Shown here piece by piece: positions 32,244-40,785 of a stretch of DNA of 64,000 nt. This stretch comes from Frigoribacterium sp. SL97 (GTDB lineage: Bacteria > Actinomycetota > Actinomycetes > Actinomycetales > Microbacteriaceae). Location of the stretch: assembly GCF_026625765.1 (NCBI RefSeq), contig NZ_CP113062.1:2418001-2482000 (forward strand), read 5' to 3'. Position 1 is the stretch's first letter, and every line of letters starts with the position of its first letter. The notes below the pieces were generated by a model. That model was not told where the DNA came from. It did not search any database and saw only the letters and a list, made by a program, of their open reading frames with translations. The translations under genes were made by a program, and so were the position numbers.

Positions 32244-32259
32244 CCGATCCCCTATCGGA
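32244..32259 (+). repeat. Array motif, copy K (right end)
   Basis: CCGATCCCCTATCGGA, one mismatch. No further copy is seen to the right up to 64000. Confidence 0.82.
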
Positions 32260-32496
32260 CAGTCAGAAGCGATCGTTTATGGCGATGAGAAGCATGTTCA
32301 TTCATAAACCTATTTGAGCAGTAATGTTTATTGTGTCGGTACAGGCAGAACCCCTCCCCCGACGGTTCTCATAGACACCGTAATGAATCCTCGTCGGCGG
32401 TGGCCTCATACTGCCGACAACTAGATGGCACATTCGGCGGAGCCAGCCGCTTAGGAGTCGCTCCAGATTGTGATTTATTTTTTTTGTCGGACGAGT
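32260..32496. other. AT-richer non-coding stretch right of the array
   Basis: Much lower GC than its surroundings, with runs such as TTTATTTTTTTTG near the right end, and a CCGACG/CGTCGG hairpin in the middle. No convincing gene. It probably holds the promoter of the interrupted hydrolase and marks a join between segments of different origin. Confidence 0.45.
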
Positions 32497-33471
32497 ATGA
32501 AAGTCAATGTGACCGATCCGCGCCCCTCTGCTTCCGTTCTCAAGGCGACCAGCGGGCAAGCAATGCGAAGGTTCGAGCCGCATGCCGACCTTGCGCAAAC
32601 CCCGAATGCTCAACTGGAGTACATCGACGAGGGACCGGCTAACGGTCCTGTTCTCATGCTCGTACACTGGGTCCCTGACGGGCCGGCGACGTGGGAGCGT
32701 GTCATGGCGTTGCTTCCCGACGATATTCGCGTCATCCGGCCGTCGCTTCGAGGAGTGGGCAATTCGATTGCTTCAGACGGAGCACAATCCGGCCAGATCG
32801 CTGCTCTTGCGAGCGACCTTCTATAACTTCTCGACGTACTGTCGATTGAGGAGGCAGTGCTCGTGGGGCATGACTGGGGTGCGCGGGCTGCACATGCAGC
32901 GGCAGCTATCGCTCCAGGACGAATTCGTGGTCTGGTCACCCTCGCCACTGCCTACGGACCTCGATCGACTCTGACTCCGAGCGAAGCGCTCGATGATGCT
33001 GCGGTCGCTTGGTACCGCTATTGGTTATGCACGGATGTCGGAGCATCGTCGTTCGCCGCCGACCCTCGCGCGCTCATCAGTTGGGCGTGGGGTCACTGGT
33101 CGGCTCCTGGCGTCATAACCCCTCACGACCGGGAAATGCTTTTGCCGCTCCTCGACAACAGACAGTTCGTTGAGACCGTCATTCACTATTACCGACACGG
33201 CGCCACCGAAGCAATCGGGTCAGCCGTTTATGCGGACTTGCAGGCCCAGCTTGATCAATGGCCCGACATCAACGTTCCCACAATCTTCCTCGTCGGAGCC
33301 AATGACGGATGCGAGACAGTCCCTGCCGCTCACGCGTCAGAGACGTCGTTCCCGGCAGGAATTGAGATCAAGGTACTGAATAACGTCGGCCACTTTGTCC
33401 AGCGTGAAGCCCCTCAAGCTGTCGCGGACGCCATTTCATTTTTCCTTTGGCGAGACCTGCGATCGGTCTAA
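32497..33471 (+). pseudogene. Alpha/beta hydrolase interrupted by an in-frame TAA
   Basis: One frame of 324 codons encodes an epoxide-hydrolase/haloalkane-dehalogenase-type alpha/beta hydrolase: ANGPVLMLVHWVPDGPATW, IRPSLRGVG, then after the stop the nucleophile elbow VGHDWGARAAH and a cap, TIFLVGANDGCE and the catalytic NNVGHFVQREAPQ with His. A TAA at 32824-32826 splits it between SDLL and LLDVLS, where relatives have a helix residue; CAA to TAA would explain it. The half after the stop lacks the oxyanion region, so the enzyme is probably dead. Codon use is less GC-rich than in the neighbours, suggesting transfer. Confidence 0.75.
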
Positions 33472-33875
33472 CAGCAATGCAGCGTGCTCCGAGTAGCGTC
33501 TCGCGTCGTGCCCAGCACCACTTGATCGCCCACTTTGGCCGGCGCGCTTCTCGCAAAGCAGTCGATTCGTTCGAATGACGCATTAGCCCTTTGTGCGAAG
33601 CGGTACGTCATTGGGGTCAGGACTTGCGCTCCGACTCACGTGCGGATGATTTGACTTCATTAGTTCTTGCCAAACGAAGACGCGATCCTGCTGGATTCCG
33701 TGGCGCGGAGCGTCGTCACACTGACAGCAGCATTCCTGCCCTGGCCCTTCGCCGGGCCGAGAGACGACGCAATCAGGCACGCGCGTCACGCCTCCCTCAC
33801 GGCGACGGTGGAAGACCGTGACCGCATCTTCCGATTCCATGCACAGCCGCCAGCTCAAGTGGGGCTCGACGCGCC
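33472..33875. other. 404-bp gap with no supported gene
   Basis: Short frames exist on both strands (for example 33667-33879 on plus and 33583-33858 on minus), but none has family-like sequence or a ribosome site. Base composition resembles the adjoining hydrolase pseudogene. It may be remnant DNA. Confidence 0.5.
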
Positions 33876-35327
33876 CTAAGCGCCGCCATATCCCGAGCCG
33901 ACCATTGAAGTCGGTAGCACGATGGAATCGAAGGTCGCACCGTCCACGTAGCCGGAGTTGATCGCCGCCTCTCGGAGCGTTAGGCCCTTTCTAAGTGCTT
34001 CCTCGGCGATGTGAGCTGCGTTCTGGTAGCCAATCGTTGGGCTGAGAGCCGTCACGAGCATGAGGCTCCGGTCGACGTATCCGTGGATTGTCTCGCGATC
34101 AAGGTCGGTGCCGTCGACCGAGAACTGGCGGAACTTTTCCATACCGTCGGCGAGCACGCGTGCCGAGTGGAGGAACGCGTCGATAATCACTGGGCGCATG
34201 GCGTTCAGCTGGAAGTTGCCCTGAGACCCCGCAAAGGCCACGGCGGTGTCGGATCCGAGGACGTGGATCGCGATCATGACGATTGCTTCGCATTGTGTGG
34301 GGTTCACCTTCCCCGGCATGATCGAGGAGCCGGGCTCGTTGGCGGGGAGGTGAAGCTCGGCGAAGCCGGTGCGCGGGCCCGACGCCAGCCACCGCATGTC
34401 GTTTGCGATCTTCATCAACGCCACAGCGAGGCCTCGGAGCGCTGCGTGGGCGCGGACGATTGCGTCAAGCGATCCCTGAGCGGCGAACTTGTTCGGCGCC
34501 GTCACGAAGTCTTTGCCTGTGAGCTCTGCGATCCGGCGCGCGACATCGATGCTGAAGCCCTTTGGAGCGTTGAGCCCTGTGCCCACGGCAGTGCCGCCAA
34601 TCGAGAGTTGCAGCAGACCTGCGCGGGCGTGATCGATCTCGGTCTCGCATTGATCGAGCTGCGCGGCCCACCCCGACCACTCCTGCTCGACGGTGAGCGG
34701 CACAGCGTCCTCGAGGTGGGTGCGGCCAATCTTGACCACGTCACTCCACCCCTTGGCCTTGTGCTCGATGGTGTCGCGGAGGTGTCGCAGTTGCGGGAGG
34801 AGTCGACTGTCGATGAGCTCCAGTGCTGCAATGTGCATCGCAGTGGGGAATGTGTCGTTGCTGGACTGGCCCATGTTGACGTCGTCGTTGGGGCCGATCG
34901 GCCGCTGCGAGCCGAGTTGTCCGCCGAGCAGCTGGATTGCCCGGTTCGCGAGCACCTCGTTGACGTTCATGTTGCTCTGAGTGCCGGAGCCTGTCTGCCA
35001 GACGTAGAGGGGGTAGTGCTCGTCGAGGCGGCCGCTAATGGTCTCCTCGGCAGCGTGCACGATCGCGTCGACCTTCCAGCGGGGCAGGCGTCCAGCGTCG
35101 CCGTTCACCAAAGCGACAGCCTTTTTGACGACACCGTAGGCGTGGTAGACCTCCTTGGGCATCCGGTCATCGCCGATTGAGAAGTGCTCGAGGGAGCGTT
35201 GGGTCTGGGCTCCCCAGTAGCGGTTCGCCGGGACCTCCACAGTGCCCATGCTGTCGAACTCCTGCCGAGTACCCTCGGCAGTGAGCCCGAGGGGCACGTC
35301 GTGCAGAGTCGGAACGCGGTCGTTCAC
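33876..35327 (-). CDS. fumC: Class II fumarase
   Basis: A 483-residue fumarase interconverting fumarate and malate. It shows DSMGTVEVPANRYWGAQTQRS, the GQSSNDTFPTA stretch, GRTHLEDAVP, GTAVGTGLNAP and the signature GSSIMPGKVNPTQCEA. The GTG at 35327 overlaps the stop of the malic enzyme gene (GTGA); a much longer open frame upstream is only a shadow. As last gene of a six-gene operon, and next to malic enzyme, it is probably a dedicated copy serving a catabolic route that yields fumarate, not the housekeeping enzyme. Confidence 0.92.
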   Translation of the reverse strand: MNDRVPTLHDVPLGLTAEGTRQEFDSMGTVEVPANRYWGAQTQRSLEHFSIGDDRMPKEVYHAYGVVKKAVALVNGDAGRLPRWKVDAIVHAAEETISGRLDEHYPLYVWQTGSGTQSNMNVNEVLANRAIQLLGGQLGSQRPIGPNDDVNMGQSSNDTFPTAMHIAALELIDSRLLPQLRHLRDTIEHKAKGWSDVVKIGRTHLEDAVPLTVEQEWSGWAAQLDQCETEIDHARAGLLQLSIGGTAVGTGLNAPKGFSIDVARRIAELTGKDFVTAPNKFAAQGSLDAIVRAHAALRGLAVALMKIANDMRWLASGPRTGFAELHLPANEPGSSIMPGKVNPTQCEAIVMIAIHVLGSDTAVAFAGSQGNFQLNAMRPVIIDAFLHSARVLADGMEKFRQFSVDGTDLDRETIHGYVDRSLMLVTALSPTIGYQNAAHIAEEALRKGLTLREAAINSGYVDGATFDSIVLPTSMVGSGYGGA

Positions 35328-37024
35328 GAGTGCGCGCCTCCGTCCGGGTACGTGGGCTGCCACATAGCGTGGCGGACGGCGCTGTCGAGGTCGTCGTGCT
35401 CGATTGTCGCGACGCCATCTTTGGTCGCGGCGTTCGCGACCGCGACGGCGACCAGCGCTGAGGATTCGCGGAGGTCGGCGACCTCGGGCAGGAGCGAAGC
35501 GCCCCGCTCGGAGACATCGACCTGGCCGGCGACGGCCTCGGCGGCCGCGAGCAGCATTGCGTCGGTGACGTGCTTCGCGCCTGAGACGATCGTGCCAAGA
35601 CCAAGGCCGGGATAGAGCAGAGCGTTGTTGCCCTGACCTATCCGATAGCTGACCCCCTCGTACTCGACCGGGTCGACGGGGATGCCGGTCGCGATCAGGG
35701 CTTGTCCTTTTGACCACGGCACGGCATCCGAGGGCATCACCTCAATACGGCTCGTGGGGTTGGAGAGCGGGAGGAGGATCGGGCGATCCACTCCGGTAGC
35801 GAGGGCTTCCACGACGTCTTGCGTGAAGGCACCGTGCGCGGTGGAGGTGCCGATGAGAATCGTTGGACGGACACGGCGGACGACGGTGAGCAGATCGATC
35901 GGAGCGTCCCCCCACTCGGCAACTTCTCCCGCCTGTCGCGCGTAAGCCTGCTGGTAGTCGGGCAGATCCTCCATTGCGTCCGTCACGAGACCGTGACGGT
36001 CCACGAGCCACACTCGCGCGGCCGCTTCTTCGGCGCTGAGCCCGGCGCGTTGCATTGCGGAGGCAATCTGGTCGGCCATGCCCGTGCCAGCAGTTCCTGC
36101 CCCGAACACGACGAGGCGCTGATCAGCGAACGTCTCGCCGGTGACTTTGAGACCGGAGATGACCGCGGCCATGACGATCGCGCCGGTGCCCTGCATGTCG
36201 TCGTTGAAGACACGGAAGCGGTCGGCGTTCTCCGTGAGGATGCGTCGGGCGTTGGAGGGGCCGAAGTCCTCGAAGTGGAGAAGCGCCCGGGGGAACAGGC
36301 GCGCCGCGGTCGTCAGGTAGGCGTCGATGAAGTCGTTGTAGCGGTTCCCGCGGATGCGCTCGTGCCGGTTGCCGAGGTAGGCGTCGTCGTTGAGGAGTTT
36401 CTGGTTGTCGGTCCCGACGTCGAGATTCACGGCGATCACGCGTCGGGGGTTGATGCCGGCGGCGGCGGTATAGACGGCGAGCTTGCCGATGGCGATGTCG
36501 GTCCCGTTGACGCCCCAGTCGCCGATGCCGAGGATTTCCTCCGCGTCGGACGCAACGATGAGGTCCACGTCGTCCGATCCGAAGCCGAGGCTGTGGAAGG
36601 CCGCCTCGATTTCGTCGGGCAAGTCGATGGAGAGGTAGACGGCGCGGGAGCGCTCGTAGTCGTGCGACCACTGCTGGATCGCGTCGCCGATGGTGGGGTC
36701 GTACACGATCGGCAGCAGTTCGGCGAGGTGGTCGGTGAGGAGGCGGTAGTAGAGGATCTCGTTGCGGTCGTGCAGCGCATCGAGCCAGAGGTACTTCGCA
36801 AGGTCGGTGGGCTGACGGCGGAGCTGGGCATAGCTCCGGGCAGCCTGTTGGTCGAGAGTCTCAATGGATGCTGGAAGGCGACCAACGAGGCCGAGGGCGT
36901 GACGTTCCTCGGTAGTGAAGGCGGTGCCGCGATTGCGGGCCGCGTCGTGCAGGATCTTCTGGGCGGAGTCCATGGCGGTGTCTTTCTGGTGGGGGGCGGA
37001 CGAGTCTGCTCGGCGTTGGGTCAT
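35324..37024 (-). CDS. NAD-dependent malic enzyme
   Basis: A 566-residue enzyme of the large MaeA type (oxidative decarboxylation of malate to pyruvate). Landmarks are LPIVYDPTIGDAIQQWS (relatives have PTVG), ILGIGDWGVNG, HFEDFGPSNARRIL, DDMQGTGAI, the dinucleotide loop VVFGAGTAGTGMADQI and LSNPTSRIEV. The ATG at 37024 overlaps the preceding stop (ATGA); an internal ATG at 36973 is an alternative. Together with fumarase it gives fumarate to malate to pyruvate, so the operon likely ends in pyruvate. Confidence 0.93.
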   Translation of the reverse strand: MTQRRADSSAPHQKDTAMDSAQKILHDAARNRGTAFTTEERHALGLVGRLPASIETLDQQAARSYAQLRRQPTDLAKYLWLDALHDRNEILYYRLLTDHLAELLPIVYDPTIGDAIQQWSHDYERSRAVYLSIDLPDEIEAAFHSLGFGSDDVDLIVASDAEEILGIGDWGVNGTDIAIGKLAVYTAAAGINPRRVIAVNLDVGTDNQKLLNDDAYLGNRHERIRGNRYNDFIDAYLTTAARLFPRALLHFEDFGPSNARRILTENADRFRVFNDDMQGTGAIVMAAVISGLKVTGETFADQRLVVFGAGTAGTGMADQIASAMQRAGLSAEEAAARVWLVDRHGLVTDAMEDLPDYQQAYARQAGEVAEWGDAPIDLLTVVRRVRPTILIGTSTAHGAFTQDVVEALATGVDRPILLPLSNPTSRIEVMPSDAVPWSKGQALIATGIPVDPVEYEGVSYRIGQGNNALLYPGLGLGTIVSGAKHVTDAMLLAAAEAVAGQVDVSERGASLLPEVADLRESSALVAVAVANAATKDGVATIEHDDLDSAVRHAMWQPTYPDGGAHS

Positions 37025-37401
37025 CCGAAGAACCGGTCCTTACCGGTGACGTCGGAGAGGTAGGTGTCGATCCGAACGATGCGGTCGTGGAGCGAAGTGA
37101 CGACGGTTGCGAGGTGTTCATCGAGTGTGCGATCGCCCACCGTTGCCGTGTTCCGGAGGATGACGGCAGAGCCGGACGCTCCTGTGAGGGCGTGGAGCAG
37201 TTCGGTGTGCAGCCCATCCGCGGTGATGAAACGCGCTCGGGTGATCACTGCGTCGGAGCCTTCGGCGTCGCCGCTGAGACGTCGGGTACCCGGCATGCTC
37301 CAGACGCAGTCCTCGGAGAGCTGTGCACGCATGACCTGCCAGTCGCGGGCGATGAACGAGGTGATGAAGCGTTCGGCGGCGGATGCGACCGGCGCGCTCA
37401 T
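37021..37401 (-). CDS. NTF2/SnoaL-like small protein
   Basis: A 126-residue protein with the alpha+beta cone pattern of the NTF2-like group: AAERFITSFIARDWQVMRAQLSEDCVWSMPG and IVRIDTYLSDV at the end. Such proteins are small hydrolases, cyclases or isomerases, or ligand binders. The start at 37401 overlaps the deacetylase-like stop (ATGA). Role in the operon unknown. Confidence 0.75.
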   Translation of the reverse strand: MSAPVASAAERFITSFIARDWQVMRAQLSEDCVWSMPGTRRLSGDAEGSDAVITRARFITADGLHTELLHALTGASGSAVILRNTATVGDRTLDEHLATVVTSLHDRIVRIDTYLSDVTGKDRFFG

Positions 37402-38294
37402 GCGCTCCTCCCCGGGAGCCCGCTGACTGGTGCGGGGTCGCGGTCGACCCAGAGCGCCGCCTCCGGGTGATCGAGTGTCCAGCGAGCGATCTCGTCGCGT
37501 CGAGCCCACCAGACGTCCTCCCGCTCCCGCAGCCGGCTGAGCACCCGGTCGAGTGCTCTAACTCGGGAAGGGTGGCCTGAGATGCGGTCGTGGAGCCCGA
37601 TCGTCATCATCCGGCGACGCGTGGCGCCTTCCTCGTAGAGCTGGTCGAATTCGTCGACGAGCTGCTGCTCGTAGTCGGACGGCGAGAAGCCGGGGAAGTC
37701 GAAGCTGGCGATGTCGTTGAGGTGCACGGAATAGGGGACGGTGGCGAAAGGGTCCCCGTTGATGAGCTGGAGGAACGGCTCATCGGTGGAGAGATCGTCG
37801 ATGTGGTAGTCGAAGCCGTTCTCCTGCAGGATCTCGAGCGTGTTCACGCCTGGTCGGATCCAGTAGTTGTTGTAGCCGGTCGGTGTGGTGCCGGTGACCT
37901 CTTGAATCGCTTTGACTCCGTCGAGTATCCACTCGGTCTCGGCGTCCCTGTTGAGCTGGTATTGATGCTGCCAGCTGCGTCCGTGCGCTCCGGCTTCGTG
38001 TCCGCGTCTGACGATCTCGGCGGCTAGTTCAGGGTGCCGCCTGACGGTGTCGCCGATCATGAACGACGTCATGCGGATGTCGTGGCGGTCGAGGAGATCG
38101 AGAATGCGCGGCATTCCCTCGCGCGCGCCGTAGTCGTAGAAGGAGTTCTGTCCGAGGTCGGGGAAGCCGTCGATGACGGGCTCGGTGATGGGGCCGGGGG
38201 CGCCGGAGATTGGCTGGCCGCCAGCCTCGAACTGGGCCGACACCGTGACTGCGAGTCGAGCCCCGGAGGGCCAGAATTGCTGGGGATCTTTCAT
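37398..38294 (-). CDS. PuuE/NodB-type polysaccharide deacetylase-family hydrolase
   Basis: A 298-residue metal-dependent hydrolase of the NodB-like barrel family, closest in style to the PuuE/cyclic-imide hydrolase group: NSFYDYGAREGMPRILDLLDRHDIRMTSFMIGDTVRRHPELA, then RGHEAGAHGRSWQHQYQLN with His ligands and WIRPGVNTLEILQENGFDYH. Polysaccharide substrates are unlikely because there is no signal peptide and the neighbours are small-molecule enzymes. A cyclic imide or amide ring is a reasonable guess, as fumarase and malic enzyme lie downstream. The ATG at 38294 has a GGAAAGG ribosome site. Confidence 0.8.
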   Translation of the reverse strand: MKDPQQFWPSGARLAVTVSAQFEAGGQPISGAPGPITEPVIDGFPDLGQNSFYDYGAREGMPRILDLLDRHDIRMTSFMIGDTVRRHPELAAEIVRRGHEAGAHGRSWQHQYQLNRDAETEWILDGVKAIQEVTGTTPTGYNNYWIRPGVNTLEILQENGFDYHIDDLSTDEPFLQLINGDPFATVPYSVHLNDIASFDFPGFSPSDYEQQLVDEFDQLYEEGATRRRMMTIGLHDRISGHPSRVRALDRVLSRLREREDVWWARRDEIARWTLDHPEAALWVDRDPAPVSGLPGRSA

Positions 38295-38319
38295 GATGAT
38301 CGCCTTTCCGAGGCTGAGG

Positions 38320-38904
38320 TTAGGAGGTCGGTTTCGGCAGAAGGCCTGCCTGCTGCTGGAAGGTGAGGTTGTCCTCGAGGTGCCAGTCCTCGACGATCCG
38401 CCCGCTTGCGCCGATGTGCTGGATGTCGATTGCGCCAAACTTGATCGGCTGGCCCTGGCCCTGGACCCCCCCGGAGACGCCGGTGAAGTGGCCCGTGAAG
38501 GTGAGGCGCGCGGTGAAGGTGTCCCCCGTGACGTACAGGTCGTCGAGCGAGCACGCCAGGTCAGGCACCGCTGCGCGGAATTGCTCCGAGGCGGCGATCG
38601 GCCCTTCGGGTCCCTGGGGTCGCCCCACGGGAAGGGTGCGGTCAAGGAAGGAGTCGTCGACAGCGACCTCGAGCCAGGACGGGTCTCCTGTGTTCCAGAA
38701 AGCGTAGAGCTGCTGTGCGCGAAGGACGACGGGCCGGCTCGTCTCGACGCTTGAGTCCCCCAGATGCACGGTTCCGGGTTGCACGAGGCCGTCGTCGTGG
38801 CTTATCGCTGCGGCCGGGTCCTCGGTCGCGGCCGGGCTCGCGCACCCGGCGGTGGCGAGGAGCGCGGCGAGACCGAGGACAAGTAGGGGTGCGCGGCGGT
38901 TCAT
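38320..38904 (-). CDS. SnoaL-like (ester cyclase type) lipoprotein
   Basis: A 194-residue lipoprotein with a signal and lipobox (LLATAGC, Cys about 21) and a SnoaL-like domain: QLYAFWNTGDPSWLEVAVDDSFLDR, TARLTFTGHFTGV and IVEDWHLEDN. It overlaps the SDR gene (ATGA) and lies 25 bp before the deacetylase-like gene. An extracellular binding or ring-opening role is possible. Export is unusual among the otherwise cytoplasmic enzymes of this operon. Confidence 0.78.
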   Translation of the reverse strand: MNRRAPLLVLGLAALLATAGCASPAATEDPAAAISHDDGLVQPGTVHLGDSSVETSRPVVLRAQQLYAFWNTGDPSWLEVAVDDSFLDRTLPVGRPQGPEGPIAASEQFRAAVPDLACSLDDLYVTGDTFTARLTFTGHFTGVSGGVQGQGQPIKFGAIDIQHIGASGRIVEDWHLEDNLTFQQQAGLLPKPTS

Positions 38905-39614
38905 GCGAGCCGCCCGCCGCCGTCGACGTGCAGTGTCGTCCCTGTGACGAACGTGTTGTCCATCGCGAAGCGCACGGCGGAGACGATGTCGTTGACCGAG
39001 CCGATTCGGCGAGCAGGATTGTCCGCCGCCGTCTCGGAGAACATTTTCGACTTCTCCTGCTCGCCCAGCGTGTCCCAGGCGCCGGAGTCGATAATCCCGG
39101 GCGAGATCGCGACGGCGCGGACCGGGGCGAGCTCGACCGCCAGCGCCTCGACGAGGAAGGAGACCGCTCCGTTGGTCGTCGCCATCACCGCGAGCCCGGC
39201 CGACGGCTTCCAGGCTGCGACGCCGGAAAAGAGGAGGAAGCCGCCACCTGGCCGGATCGAGGGGGCGAGGTGCTTAGCGAGCAGGATCGGCCCGATCACC
39301 TTCGCGTCGAACGCCGTCACGATAGCGTCGCGCTTCAGCTGGTGGATCGGGCCGTTCGCGTGTGCCGCGGCGAATGACACGACGAAGTCGAGCGGTCCAA
39401 GATTGGCGGCCGCCGCGATGCTTGCCTCGTCGGCGAGGTCGATCCGGACGGACCGGAGCCGGTCGCCGGCTTCTCCGGCGTCGTCGCCAAGTGTCTCGGG
39501 GCGACGTCCACCGACGATCACCTCATCCCCCCTCGCGAGCAGCTCGCGCACGAGAGCGCGGGCGATGCCCGATCCCCCGCCGACGATGAGCACGCGGTTC
39601 TTCTTTTTGTTCAC
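38901..39614 (-). CDS. SDR-family oxidoreductase
   Basis: A 237-residue short-chain dehydrogenase: nucleotide loop VLIVGGGSGIARALVREL (GxxxGIA), DFVVSFAAAH in place of NNAG, and an unusual active-site region where the standard YxxxK is not evident (GLAVMATTNGAVSFLVEALA). It ends with FVTGTTLHVDGGGRLA. It may thus be a degenerate or special SDR. The GTG at 39614 has a GGGAGA ribosome site. It is the first gene of the left-going operon, divergent from a LysR gene. Confidence 0.85.
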   Translation of the reverse strand: MNKKKNRVLIVGGGSGIARALVRELLARGDEVIVGGRRPETLGDDAGEAGDRLRSVRIDLADEASIAAAANLGPLDFVVSFAAAHANGPIHQLKRDAIVTAFDAKVIGPILLAKHLAPSIRPGGGFLLFSGVAAWKPSAGLAVMATTNGAVSFLVEALAVELAPVRAVAISPGIIDSGAWDTLGEQEKSKMFSETAADNPARRIGSVNDIVSAVRFAMDNTFVTGTTLHVDGGGRLA

Positions 39615-39714
39615 GGTGGTCTCCCTGTCGCGGAGCCGGTACGGCTCCCTCACTCGAGACAACCAAGGGACGGACATGCTGAATCCATAAACGACCATTA
39701 ATTCTCGAAGGTTA

Positions 39715-39735
39715 GGCATAGAGTTTGTCTATGCC
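39715..39735. promoter_or_regulatory. Perfect palindrome over the LysR start
   Basis: GGCATAGA-GTTTG-TCTATGCC: perfect 8-bp arms and a 5-bp loop, covering the LysR start codon (ATG at 39731). A good candidate for self-binding by the LysR-type regulator and for control of the divergent operon 100 bp away. Confidence 0.65.
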
Positions 39736-40603
39736 CAGCTTGCGAGCCCTTGAGGTGATGGTGGTGCTGGCCCGGGTCGGGTCGATCGGCGCAACTGCTC
39801 GTGCGCTGCATCTCTCGCAGCCTGCGGTTTCTCATCAGGTTGCGTCCCTCGAGCGCGAGGTCGGGGTGCCCCTGGTGGACCGGAACCCAACCGGCGCGAC
39901 CCTCACCCGATACGGCCGCGCGCTTGTCGATCACGCCCGCCTGGCCGTCGACGCCGCCGAGCGCGCGGTGTCGGCCGCGCGGACGGCGGACGCGGAGCAA
40001 CCAATCCGGCTCGCCGTCGCCGAGAGCTTCACCCTGCCCTTCCTCGTTCCTGTGGTCACCCGCTGGAACGCCGACGGACGCACGCCGCTGCAGCTCGTCG
40101 AGACGACCAGCGCCTCCGCTTCAATCGACGACCTGCGCGCCGGCCTTCTCGACCTCGTCGTCGTCCCGGGGCCGGCGACGCTGGACGGATTACACGTCGA
40201 GCGCCTGGGGATCGAAGAGATCGTCGTCGTCGGCCGGACCGTTGGAGAGGACTCGCCGGGCCGGATACCGATCGCGGTGCTCGGCGACGGGGCGGGCCTG
40301 ATTGGGGTGGACCCGTCGAACGGCTACAGCTCCTGGCTAGCCGAACGTCTCGCCGGTGCCGGAGTACTTGTCGCCTACAACCTGCAGACCCGCTCCGTAC
40401 AGCAAGCCGCAGCTCTGGCCTCAGCCGGTTTTGGCATCGCCCCCGTCCCGAGGAGCGCCCTCTCACCCGGAACGGTTGCCCTGGGACTGCAACCGCCGCT
40501 CGAACGCACCGTCCTGGCCATCACTCGAGTCTCATCAGACGAGTCCGTGACCGCTCTGGTCGAAGCCCTTCGCGCCAGAATTTCCTCGGCGACCCTTGCG
40601 TGA
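39731..40603 (+). CDS. LysR-family transcriptional regulator
   Basis: A 290-residue LysR protein: HTH at MPSLRALEVMVVLARVGSIGATARALHLSQPAVSHQVASLE, followed by the two-lobed effector domain (RLAVAESFTLPFLVPVV and GLLDLVVVPGP). It is divergent from the SDR-to-fumarase operon and presumably activates it in response to the substrate. A TTG at 39725 is another possible start. The 182 bp after it (40604-40785) hold nothing recognisable. Confidence 0.9.
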   Translation: MPSLRALEVMVVLARVGSIGATARALHLSQPAVSHQVASLEREVGVPLVDRNPTGATLTRYGRALVDHARLAVDAAERAVSAARTADAEQPIRLAVAESFTLPFLVPVVTRWNADGRTPLQLVETTSASASIDDLRAGLLDLVVVPGPATLDGLHVERLGIEEIVVVGRTVGEDSPGRIPIAVLGDGAGLIGVDPSNGYSSWLAERLAGAGVLVAYNLQTRSVQQAAALASAGFGIAPVPRSALSPGTVALGLQPPLERTVLAITRVSSDESVTALVEALRARISSATLA

Positions 40604-40785
40604 ACCTCCGCGCGGGCAGCTCCGCCCGGAGTCAGTGGCTTTCGAAGCAATGCGCGATATTCACAGAGAGAGCCGCTTGACACGACCCGCGCCCGAGCAT
40701 GCGAACGCGCCCGTTTCGTAATGGGCGACAGTCTCGACCGCTCCCACGTCAGGCAATAGAGGTAGCTGCTCCGATGCCGAAACGA

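Noticed and set aside
20978..32259. Array as a classical integron
   Set aside because: The motif lacks the GTTRRRY/RYYYAAC core pairs and long imperfect palindrome of attC, genes are in both orientations, and no IntI gene is seen. GTTGGAC/GTTGGAT near copy C is not repeated at other copies.
20978..32259. 16-bp motif as ordinary transcription terminators
   Set aside because: The stem is only 5 bp, there is no T-run, and real terminators (for example 21672-21698) occur separately beside it.
32302..32667. Minus-strand open frame over the hydrolase leader
   Set aside because: Overlaps the start of the hydrolase frame and has no protein-like pattern.
33583..33879. Short open frames on both strands
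   Set aside because: No ribosome site, no family-like sequence, mutually overlapping.
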